A stretch of 11,133 bases of DNA from CAYUUP01 sp964447925 (GTDB lineage: Bacteria; Bacillota; Clostridia; Oscillospirales; Oscillospiraceae), in contig CAYUUP010000054.1 of assembly GCA_964447925.1 (NCBI GenBank), positions 1 to 11,133 on the forward strand. Direction: 5' to 3'. Under the pieces are notes generated by a model, which saw only the letters and a list, made by a program, of their open reading frames with translations, ran no database searches and was not told the DNA's origin. Below are positions 1 through 6,612 of this stretch, in pieces. A program made the position numbers and the translations under genes. Positions within the stretch are counted from its first letter, which is position 1; each line of letters starts with the position of its first letter.

Positions 1-1106
1 TAGGCGGTGATCTTGCCAGTGTCCGGGGCAAAGCCGTTAGAGGGATCCTCGGTGGTGACCCGGCACTGGATGGCATAGCCGTTGATGCGGAGGTCGTCCT
101 GGCTCGCAAGGCCGATCTCCGGGATGGACAGGGGGTAGCCCTGTGCCACCAGGATCTGCGCCCGCACCAGGTCAATGCCGGTGATCATCTCGGTGACGGT
201 ATGCTCCACCTGGATGCGGGGGCTCATCTCAATGAAGTAGTGGTTCCCCTGCTTATCCACCAAGAACTCCACTGTTCCGGCATTGACATAGCCTACCTGC
301 CGGGCAATTTTAACAGCGTCCTCCCGCAGGCGTGCGATGGTTTCCGCAGGCACAGAAAAGGCAGGCGCAAATTCCACTACCTTCTGATAGCGTCGCTGGA
401 GGGAGCAGTCCCGCTCACCCAGGTGTACGATGTTGCCATGCTCATCGGCCAGGATCTGCACCTCGATGTGTTTGGGTTCCACCAGGAACTTTTCAATAAA
501 GATGTCATCGTTGCCAAAGGCCTTTTTTGCCTCCCCGCGTACCAGCTCAAAGGCGGGGATGACTTCCTCCGGCGCGTCACACCGGCGCATACCGCGACCG
601 CCGCCGCCTGCCGCTGCCTTCAAAATGATGGGAAAACCGTATTCAATTGCTTTGGCCAGAGCCTCCTCCCCATCCTTCAAGGGGACACGGGAGCCGGGGA
701 TTGTGGGTACATTGGCCGCCTTCGCGATTTTTTTTGCCTCCAGCTTATCACCCATCTTGCCCAAGACATCAGAGGGCGGGCCGATAAACTTGATGCCCGC
801 CGCCTCACAGGCCCGGGCGAAGTCGGCATTCTCGGATAAAAAGCCATAACCGGGATGAATAGCGGAGACACCCCTGTGCTTTGCTAGATCAATGATGGCA
901 GGGATATCCAGATATGCCCCCAAGGGGCTCTTGTTTTCACCGATGAGGTATGCCTCGTCCGCCTTGGTGCGGAATTGGGAAAGGGTGTCCTCATTGGAGT
1001 ACATGGCTACCGTGTGCAGCCCCAGGTCATGGCAGGCCCGGAAAATGCGGATAGCAATTTCGCCGCGGTTTGCGGCAAGTACCTTTTGGAACTTTTGCTC
1101 TACCAT
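1..1106 (-). CDS. pyc: Pyruvate carboxylase, N-terminal biotin carboxylase part (3' end outside window)
   Basis: Pyruvate carboxylase makes oxaloacetate from pyruvate, bicarbonate and ATP using biotin; it is a cytoplasmic anaplerotic enzyme. Only 368 complete codons are present, because the gene runs off the left edge, so the carboxyltransferase and biotinyl domains are not seen. Visible features: N-terminal LAANRGEIAIRIFRA (residues 10-24), HPGYGFLSEN (84-93), the ATP-grasp glycine loop KAAAGGGGRGMR (163-174), ERDCSLQRRYQKVVE (231-245) and EMSPRIQVEHTVTE (293-306). The stretch CRVTTEDPSNGFAPDTGKI (348-366) is typical of pyruvate carboxylase rather than acetyl-CoA carboxylase AccC. The ATG at 1106 is preceded by AAAGGATG about 9 bases upstream and by a good promoter. 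S295 replaces the Asn usually found in E-x-N-P-R. Biotin carboxylase family is certain; the pyc assignment is strong but rests on this half only. Confidence 0.93.
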   Translation of the reverse strand, partial: MVEQKFQKVLAANRGEIAIRIFRACHDLGLHTVAMYSNEDTLSQFRTKADEAYLIGENKSPLGAYLDIPAIIDLAKHRGVSAIHPGYGFLSENADFARACEAAGIKFIGPPSDVLGKMGDKLEAKKIAKAANVPTIPGSRVPLKDGEEALAKAIEYGFPIILKAAAGGGGRGMRRCDAPEEVIPAFELVRGEAKKAFGNDDIFIEKFLVEPKHIEVQILADEHGNIVHLGERDCSLQRRYQKVVEFAPAFSVPAETIARLREDAVKIARQVGYVNAGTVEFLVDKQGNHYFIEMSPRIQVEHTVTEMITGIDLVRAQILVAQGYPLSIPEIGLASQDDLRINGYAIQCRVTTEDPSNGFAPDTGKITA

Positions 1107-1172
1107 AGCTTCGCTTCATCCTTTCTGATTCCTGATTTACCTTGTGCAGCTCACACGATTCTTTCTTTTTCT

Positions 1173-1201
1173 ATTATACAGGAAAAAGCAGCCATACGCA
1201 A
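1173..1201 (-). promoter_or_regulatory. Sigma-A type promoter of pyc
   Basis: Read on the minus strand, a perfect TATAAT (-10, 1173-1178) is preceded by TTGCGT (-35, 1196-1201) with a 17-base spacer. The -35 matches consensus only in its first three bases, but the -10 and spacing are ideal. Transcription should start near 1166, giving a leader of about 60 bases before the pyc ATG. No riboswitch or operator is obvious in that leader. Confidence 0.75.
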
Positions 1202-1473
1202 GGGTTTTGAAAAGATATTTTCCGAAACCTCTTGGAAAATTTGACTGCATGTCCCTGGCGGGTTACCTCGGCATTGACAGGGAGCGGGCCGCCGCCTTTA
1301 TGCAGGCAGTGATGATCCGCTCCCAAGGACTTGGTATCCATGGTAGCGGATGGCACCATTTCCATCCCCTGCGGGGAGGCCGCAGACATGATGTGGGGAG
1401 TGAGAATCGCCCATCTGATCTACACGGGCGTCCCGAAAGGCACCCTAGGACAGAATTATCTTAAAAGGCCTCC

Positions 1474-1494
1474 CCAATTTAAGCCAATTTTAAG
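1474..1494 (+). repeat. Tandem direct repeat upstream of the ABC operon
   Basis: CCAATTTAAG (1474-1483) is followed at once by CCAATTTTAAG (1484-1494), two copies differing by one T. The second copy overlaps the -35 of the candidate promoter at 1490-1518, so this could be a regulator binding site. The repeat is seen directly; the regulatory role is inference. Confidence 0.45.
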
Positions 1495-1518
1495 AATGAA
1501 GTGGCATACTGTTATATG
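1490..1518 (+). promoter_or_regulatory. Candidate promoter of the four-gene ABC operon
   Basis: TTAAGA (1490-1495) and TATATG (1513-1518) are separated by 17 bases, each matching the sigma-A consensus at four of six positions. It lies 54 bases before the GTG start of the ATPase gene in the only AT-rich part of the intergenic region. The match is weak, which would fit a regulated promoter, but a different start site cannot be excluded. Confidence 0.35.
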
Positions 1519-1572
1519 GATCAGTATCGTCTGCCTCTGGCTGGCGGGTACAATTGCAAAGGAGGATCAGAT

Positions 1573-2610
1573 GTGATTGAAGTCAGACATTTGACCAAGC
1601 GATATGGCGGACATACCGCTATATCCGACCTATCCTTCCATATAGAGAAGGGACAGATTTATGGCTTCCTGGGGCCGAACGGCGCGGGGAAGTCCACAAC
1701 GATGAACATCATGACCGGATGCCTTGCCGCCACCTCCGGCGAAGTGACAATTGGAGGCCATGATATCTTTGAGGAGCCGGAGGCGGCCAAGAAACTCATC
1801 GGCTATCTGCCGGAGCAGCCGCCCCTCTATCTGGATCGCACGCCCCGGGAGTATCTCAGCTTTGTGGCCCAGGCCAAGGGCGTTCCCGCCAAGGAACGGG
1901 AGAGCCAGGTGAACCGGGCCATGAGCGTCACCCAGATCACCGATGTGGCCGACCGGCTTATCAAGCACCTGTCTAAGGGCTATAAGCAGCGGGTGGGTAT
2001 CGCGCAGGCCCTGCTTGGGAATCCTGAGGTAATCATTTTAGACGAGCCCACTGTGGGCCTTGACCCCCGTCAGATTATTGAGATCAGAGAATTGATTGCC
2101 CGCTTGGGCCGGGATCACACCGTGATTCTCAGCAGCCACATCCTCTCCGAGGTGCAGGCGGTGTGCCAGACCATCATGATTCTCTCCAAGGGCAGACTGG
2201 TAGCCTGCGACACCCCAGAAAAGCTGGAAACCCTGTTCTCCGGCACTGTCTCTGTGGATCTGACCGTGGAGGCCGGAGCGGAGGAAGCCAAGCAGCTGGT
2301 AACAGGCGTGGACCATGTGGTAAAGGTCACTGCCGAGGAGGATGAGCGCAGCACTCGTCTCCAGGTGGAGAGCAACACCCAGGACGCCGACGAGATCTGC
2401 CGGAATATTTTCTTCGCCTTTGCACAGGCGGGGAGGGCCATCCTCCAGATGACCACCGCCAGTGCCAGCCTGGAGGATGTGTTCATTGAGTTGACTGAAG
2501 CGGCAGAGAAAAAGGCACCCGCCAAATGTTCCAAGTCTCAGGCGGCTGAGTCTGTGGAAAAGGAACCCCTGCCGGAGGAAGAAAATGATAGAGAGGAGGA
2601 GAAGGAATGA
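1573..2610 (+). CDS. ABC transporter ATP-binding protein, GldA/CcmA-like
   Basis: Cytoplasmic ATPase, 345 residues, that should power the permease encoded next. The nucleotide-binding domain is complete: Walker A GPNGAGKST (34-42), Q-loop at Q82 (LPEQPPLY), signature LSKGYKQR (133-140), Walker B VIILDEPT (153-160), D-loop GLDP (162-165) and switch histidine H189 in SSH. LSKGYKQR with GLDPRQI is typical of drug/GldA-type exporter ATPases. The frame is open upstream to 1501, but GTG 1573 is chosen because AAAGGAGG at 1558-1565 sits 7 bases before it and the protein then begins IEVRHLTKRYGG, as the family does. After the catalytic domain there is a regulatory-type region (about 225-305) and then an unusual charged tail rich in Glu and Lys (about 310-345). 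The stop overlaps the next ATG by 4 bases. Substrate unknown. Confidence 0.93.
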   Translation: MIEVRHLTKRYGGHTAISDLSFHIEKGQIYGFLGPNGAGKSTTMNIMTGCLAATSGEVTIGGHDIFEEPEAAKKLIGYLPEQPPLYLDRTPREYLSFVAQAKGVPAKERESQVNRAMSVTQITDVADRLIKHLSKGYKQRVGIAQALLGNPEVIILDEPTVGLDPRQIIEIRELIARLGRDHTVILSSHILSEVQAVCQTIMILSKGRLVACDTPEKLETLFSGTVSVDLTVEAGAEEAKQLVTGVDHVVKVTAEEDERSTRLQVESNTQDADEICRNIFFAFAQAGRAILQMTTASASLEDVFIELTEAAEKKAPAKCSKSQAAESVEKEPLPEEENDREEEKE

Positions 2611-3470
2611 AAGCGATTTTACGTCATGAGCTGACCACTCTCTTTACAACCCTGTATGGCTATGTATTTACAGCTTTTCTGCTGCTCTTTGCCGGTATCT
2701 ACACCATGACCAATAACCTGAGCGGACTCTCTGCCCAGTTTGAACTGACCGTCTATGCAATGTCCCTGGTGCTGGTGATCATCGTCCCCATCCTGACCAT
2801 GCGCACCATCGCCGATGAGCGGCGGCAGAACACCGACCATCTGCTCTATTCCCTGCCCATCAGCATGGCCAAGGTGGTTCTTGGCAAGTTCCTCTCCCTG
2901 TTGGTGGTGCTGGCCATTCCGCTGGTGGTGCTGTGTCTCTATCCGCTGGTTCTGTCACTCTATGGCAGTGTCTATCTGCCGGCTGCCTACGGCACCATTG
3001 TGGCTTTCTTCTTCCTGGGGGCTGCCCTCATTGCAATTGGCGTGTTCATCTCCTCCCTGACGGAGAATCCGGTGGTAGCGGCTGGTATCTGCTTCGCGGT
3101 GATGCTGTTAATCTATTTCCTGTCCAGTCTGGTGGATTATCTGCCCTCCGGCGCCTATGCTAACTACATTGTACTGGCTGTCGTATTCCTGCTGGCTGCG
3201 GTGCTGGTGGGCTTCTTCACCAAGAACAGCTTTGTGGGTATTGTCACCGGGGCCGTGCTGATCATTGGTGAAACTGTGTTCTATGTGGTGGACAGCACCC
3301 GGTTTGCGGGGCTCATAAGTACGATTGCCAGCGCCATCTCTCCCTTTGACCGGTTTTATACCTTTGTCTATGGGACCTTTGATCTCAGCGGAATCGTCTA
3401 TTTTATCAGTGTGGCGGTGCTTTTCCTGTTTCTGACTGTTCAGTCTCTTGAAAAAAGGAGGTGGGAGTAA
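2607..3470 (+). CDS. ABC-2 type permease, GldF-like
   Basis: Integral membrane protein of 287 residues forming the channel part of the exporter. Hydrophobic segments lie at roughly 12-33, 48-68, 95-118, 127-150, 154-176, 187-204, 209-228 and 262-280; some of these may pair, so six to eight spans are possible. After the second span the motif RTIADERRQNTDHLLYSLPI (66-85) corresponds to the cytoplasmic coupling segment of ABC-2 permeases, where E-R and a later L-L-x-x-P are usual. The start is fixed by the ATGA overlap with the ATPase stop and by the purine-rich GAGGAGGAGAAGG just upstream. Its TAA stop shares one base with the next ATG. With only one permease gene, a homodimer is the simplest model, unless the downstream proteins add membrane contacts. 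Confidence 0.9.
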   Translation: MKAILRHELTTLFTTLYGYVFTAFLLLFAGIYTMTNNLSGLSAQFELTVYAMSLVLVIIVPILTMRTIADERRQNTDHLLYSLPISMAKVVLGKFLSLLVVLAIPLVVLCLYPLVLSLYGSVYLPAAYGTIVAFFFLGAALIAIGVFISSLTENPVVAAGICFAVMLLIYFLSSLVDYLPSGAYANYIVLAVVFLLAAVLVGFFTKNSFVGIVTGAVLIIGETVFYVVDSTRFAGLISTIASAISPFDRFYTFVYGTFDLSGIVYFISVAVLFLFLTVQSLEKRRWE

Positions 3471-5011
3471 TGAATCTGCCCAAGCGCAGCAAGGCGGAGC
3501 AGTCCGCCCAGCAGCCCCGCAAGAGCTTTAAGGAGGGGTTCAAAGCCTCTTTCAGGACCCGCTCTCTCCGGGCGGGCGGCTACAGCGTACTGGCCGTGGC
3601 CATTGTGCTGGCCATCATTATTGCAATCAATATTTTCGTCAGCGCACTGCCCTCCACCTTGACCCAGTATGACACCAGCGCCCAGCAGCTCTTCACCCTG
3701 TCCTCCCAGACCAAAAACATTGCAGGCGGACTAGAGGATGACGTCACCATCTACTGGATTTGTCAGAGTGGCAAAGAGGACGCCTATATGGAGATCCTGC
3801 TGGATCGCTATACTGTTCTCAGTGATCATATCTCTGTTGTGAAGCGGGATCCAGACGTCTATCCCTCCTTTGCTTCCAACTACACCGATAGTGACACCAT
3901 CAATAACAACAGCCTGGTGGTGGTCTGTGGTGACCGTTACCGCTATGTGGACTACTATGATATATATGTCTATGATTATACCTATTACTACTACACTGGG
4001 GAATATGACGTGAATTTTGATGGTGAATCTGCCCTGACCTCCGCCATCGACTATGTCACCAGCGAGGATCTGCCCAAGATCTATACCCTCACCGGCCACG
4101 GCGAGTCTGCCCTGACTGACACCTATGCCGACGCCGTTGACGCCGAAAATATCGAAACAGGCTCTATCTCCCTGATTGAGCTGCTTGAGGCGGACGAGGA
4201 CGGTGAGCTGGACACCGATATTATCCCGGAGGACGCTGACATTATCCTCATCAACAACCCCACTACGGACATCAGTGATGGAGAGCTGACGGTGCTTCTG
4301 GCCTGGCTCCAGAACGGCGGAAACCTGATTCTAGTGACATCTCCCGTTGGCAGCGATGGCCAGAACAGCTATGATGAGCGGCCCAAGCTGGACGAACTGA
4401 TGGCATACTACGGCATGAGCGAGGCGGAGGGCATTGTGCTGGAGGGCAGCAGCACCAATTACTACCAATATCCCTATATGCTCCTGCCGGAGTACGGCAC
4501 CCATGATATTGTCAATCCTATCAGTGAGGAGGGCCTCTATGTCCTGGCTGCAATCGCTCACGGCATTACCGTCAACGATGACCTGCGGGACGGCCTTTCT
4601 GTCACCCAGCTGCTGATGACCTCCAGCAGCGCATTTTCCAAGCTGGATGGCTACTATCTCGCCACCTATGAGAAGGAGAACGGCGATATAGATGGTGCCT
4701 TTGCCCTGGCCGCCATTGCCGAGGAGACAAATAACAACGGTTCCTCGACCAGTGTGGTCTGGCTCTCCACCTGCTACCTGCTGGATGAAAACTATGACGT
4801 GGGCGGCAATCAGGATCTCTTCCTGAACTGCCTGAACTATATGGCTGGCGATGAGGACAGCATCTCCATCCATGCAAAGAGCCTGATCTCTGACAGTCTG
4901 GTTATGGACAGTGGAACCGCCAACTTCCTGGGTATCCTCGTGATCGCTGTTCTGCCCATTATCTGTCTGGCGGTTGGCATTGTGATATGGTTTAGGAGGA
5001 GAAACAGATGA
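3470..5011 (+). CDS. GldG family ABC transporter auxiliary protein (two membrane anchors)
   Basis: 513-residue membrane protein of the GldG/ABC_transp_aux type. A basic cytoplasmic N-terminus (1-35) is followed by a membrane span (about 38-60), a large acidic extracytoplasmic region (about 61-484) and a C-terminal span (about 485-508) ending WFRRRNR. The motif TGHGE (208-212, in KIYTLTGHGESAL) is the most recognisable family signature. DADIILINNPTTDIS and LLAWLQNGGNLILVTSP (within about 257-290) resemble a ThuA/glutamine amidotransferase-like fold often found here; no catalytic residues are evident. Residues 157-179 contain 12 Tyr in 23 positions. ATG 3470 is chosen over GTG 3461 because the GGAGG at 3457-3461 would overlap the GTG but is 8 bases from the ATG. 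In Bacteroidetes GldG works with GldA and GldF in gliding; no gliding role is implied here. Confidence 0.85.
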   Translation: MNLPKRSKAEQSAQQPRKSFKEGFKASFRTRSLRAGGYSVLAVAIVLAIIIAINIFVSALPSTLTQYDTSAQQLFTLSSQTKNIAGGLEDDVTIYWICQSGKEDAYMEILLDRYTVLSDHISVVKRDPDVYPSFASNYTDSDTINNNSLVVVCGDRYRYVDYYDIYVYDYTYYYYTGEYDVNFDGESALTSAIDYVTSEDLPKIYTLTGHGESALTDTYADAVDAENIETGSISLIELLEADEDGELDTDIIPEDADIILINNPTTDISDGELTVLLAWLQNGGNLILVTSPVGSDGQNSYDERPKLDELMAYYGMSEAEGIVLEGSSTNYYQYPYMLLPEYGTHDIVNPISEEGLYVLAAIAHGITVNDDLRDGLSVTQLLMTSSSAFSKLDGYYLATYEKENGDIDGAFALAAIAEETNNNGSSTSVVWLSTCYLLDENYDVGGNQDLFLNCLNYMAGDEDSISIHAKSLISDSLVMDSGTANFLGILVIAVLPIICLAVGIVIWFRRRNR

Positions 5012-6534
5012 CCCGCGGAAAGAAGCTCCTTTTGCTGCTGATCTTGTTGATTGCGGTCTGCGCTGCGGCTGTTGTCGCCACGCTGCTGAATCCTGATGTC
5101 AGTGAGGGGGATGACACAGAGGAGACAATTTTCGCCCTGGATTCTGCTGATCTGACCAATGTCTCCTGGAATTATAACGGGGAGGAGCTTTCCTTTGACT
5201 ATGACAGCGAGACGGAGATCTGGAGCTATGCGCCCGATGCCGACTTCCCTCTGGCGGACGATACTCTGAACCTGATGATTGCTGCACTGGAGGATGTGTC
5301 TGTCTCCCGCACGTTGGAGACCGCAGTTGAGGATATATCCGCCTACGGGCTGGATGATCCGATGTTGACTGTCACTGTAGCCACCGGGATCAACAGGACC
5401 ACCTTCACCATAGGGGACGAAACCGCTCTGGGCGGAGAGGTCTATCTGATGATGTCCACTGGTTCGGATGACGAGGATGCGAGTACTATATATCTGGTGG
5501 ATTCCAGCTTCCCCACCTTTTTTACCTATGGCCTTTATGACCTGGTAGCCACAGAGGACATTCCCATCATGAGTGATATCTACGCTTTCACCATGGAGGG
5601 GGATACCCAAAATTATACCCTGCACTATCTGGAGGATAGCGGCATCACCTATACCGATAAGTATGTCTGGTATATGGCGGACGATGAGGGTTATATTGCC
5701 TTAGACACCGACCTGACGGAGACACTGATCGCCAATGTCTCCAATCTGAGTTGGAGCAGCTGCATCAATTATAAGGCTACCGATGACGAGTTGGCCGCCT
5801 ACGGCCTGGATGCTCCCTCTGTTATGGCTACTGTCTATTACACTGTCAGCAAAGAGGTCGATACCGGGGAAGTGGACGAGGACGGCGAGGCCATCACTGA
5901 GACGCAGGAGTCCAAGGAAACCTTTGCGCTGGAATTTGGCAGTTACTATACCGACGCTGACGGCAACAGCTGCTGCTATGCCCGCATCGCTGGCTCCCGG
6001 ATGGTGTACCTTGTCTCCTCCGCCATCTGCGATACCCTGCTGTACACTACTTCCGACGATCTGCTGCCCGATGAGGTCATTCTGATGAACTGGGATGACG
6101 TCACCCAGGTGGACGTAACGCTGAACAGCACAGACTACACCTTCCTCCGCACCACAGTTACCACAGAGAACGAGGACGGAGAGACTGTCGAGGAGAAGGT
6201 CTTCCAGCTGGACGGCATCACCGTGGAACTGGAGGATATTCTGAAAGCGCTGGAGAGTGTCAGCACCACAGGCAGCGCGGCCAGCGTGACGCCCGAGCGG
6301 TCCACGGCTATGACCATGACCTTCCATCAAGAGCGAGAGGGCTATGAGACTGTTACGCTGACCTTCTACGTCTACGACAGCGACACCTATCTGGTGCAGC
6401 TCAACGGGGAATCTACCCTGTTTGCCGATGTATCTGACGTGGACGGTATCATCAGCGACCTGGAATCCGCCATTACAGGCGAGGGATCCGAAAACGAGAC
6501 GTCGGAAACTGGTGCGGAGGCACCATCTGATTAA
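5008..6534 (+). CDS. DUF4340 domain-containing membrane-anchored protein
   Basis: 508-residue protein with an N-terminal membrane span (residues 6-26, KLLLLLILLIAVCAAAVVAT) and a long, strongly acidic extracytoplasmic region. Two related blocks are visible: AYGLDDPMLTVTV (from residue 112) and AYGLDAPSVMATVYYTV (from 264). This Y-G-L-D-x-P turn followed by a beta strand is characteristic of DUF4340, so the protein seems to carry a duplicated domain. A third module follows (about 365-490), and the tail is Ser/Glu/Thr rich. C18 in LIAVC is a poor lipobox because Val precedes the Cys, so I call a membrane anchor, not a lipoprotein. ATG 5008 overlaps the preceding stop (ATGA) and follows AGGAGG. 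DUF4340 genes commonly follow GldA/F/G-like genes in Firmicutes; the molecular role is unknown. Confidence 0.85.
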   Translation: MTRGKKLLLLLILLIAVCAAAVVATLLNPDVSEGDDTEETIFALDSADLTNVSWNYNGEELSFDYDSETEIWSYAPDADFPLADDTLNLMIAALEDVSVSRTLETAVEDISAYGLDDPMLTVTVATGINRTTFTIGDETALGGEVYLMMSTGSDDEDASTIYLVDSSFPTFFTYGLYDLVATEDIPIMSDIYAFTMEGDTQNYTLHYLEDSGITYTDKYVWYMADDEGYIALDTDLTETLIANVSNLSWSSCINYKATDDELAAYGLDAPSVMATVYYTVSKEVDTGEVDEDGEAITETQESKETFALEFGSYYTDADGNSCCYARIAGSRMVYLVSSAICDTLLYTTSDDLLPDEVILMNWDDVTQVDVTLNSTDYTFLRTTVTTENEDGETVEEKVFQLDGITVELEDILKALESVSTTGSAASVTPERSTAMTMTFHQEREGYETVTLTFYVYDSDTYLVQLNGESTLFADVSDVDGIISDLESAITGEGSENETSETGAEAPSD

Positions 6535-6543
6535 CGGTATTAT

Positions 6544-6585
6544 GCAAAGCGCCGCCCCTTTCCTTTAGAAGGGGCGGCGCTTTGC
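6544..6585. terminator. Hairpin between convergent operons, probable bidirectional terminator
   Basis: A perfect 17-bp stem (6544-6560 with 6569-6585, GCAAAGCGCCGCCCCTT) closes an 8-base loop. It starts 9 bases after the DUF4340 stop and lies 27 bases from the obg stop on the other strand. On the plus strand the following bases (TGTTTCG, then CATTTTG) are only moderately T-rich, and on the minus strand no T tract follows, so termination relies on stem strength. Confidence 0.75.
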
Positions 6586-6612
6586 TGTTTCGTCATTTTG
6601 ATAGGAGCAAAT

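Larger units (their letters stand above)
1249..1576 (+). pseudogene. Possible frameshifted ORF remnant in the intergenic region
   Basis: The 466-base gap between pyc and the ABC operon has no intact recognisable gene. From ATG 1249 one frame reads MSLAGYLGIDRERAAAF and on to VMIRSQGL (near 1332), then turns into low-quality protein. The +1 frame takes over at about 1331 with SMVADGTISIPCGEAADMMW and continues to ATG-TGA at 1571-1576, directly against the GTG of the ABC ATPase. One lost or gained base near 1330 would join the two into one plausible protein. I do not recognise a family, and both frames could be chance ORFs in GC-rich DNA. A minus-strand ORF across the same bases (about 1174-1389) looks no better. 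Confidence 0.22.

Noticed and set aside
201..839. Long plus-strand open frames opposite pyc (201-839, 430-849, 892-1128)
   Set aside because: They are antisense to a clear pyruvate carboxylase coding frame with conserved motifs and have no RBS or recognisable domains.
1501..1572. Upstream ATG start (1501 frame) for the ABC ATPase
   Set aside because: The extra 24 residues match no ATPase N-terminus and the AAAGGAGG at 1558-1565 is correctly spaced for GTG 1573.
5026..5064. DUF4340 protein as a lipoprotein with C18
   Set aside because: The residue before the Cys is Val, not Gly/Ala/Ser, so the lipobox is poor; a plain membrane anchor fits better.
3731..5625. Minus-strand open frames opposite the GldG and DUF4340 genes (3731-4099, 4331-4873, 4837-5625)
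   Set aside because: Ile/Val/Gly-rich shadows produced by the Asp/Tyr-rich codons of the plus-strand genes; the strong overlaps, RBS and anchors are all on the plus strand.
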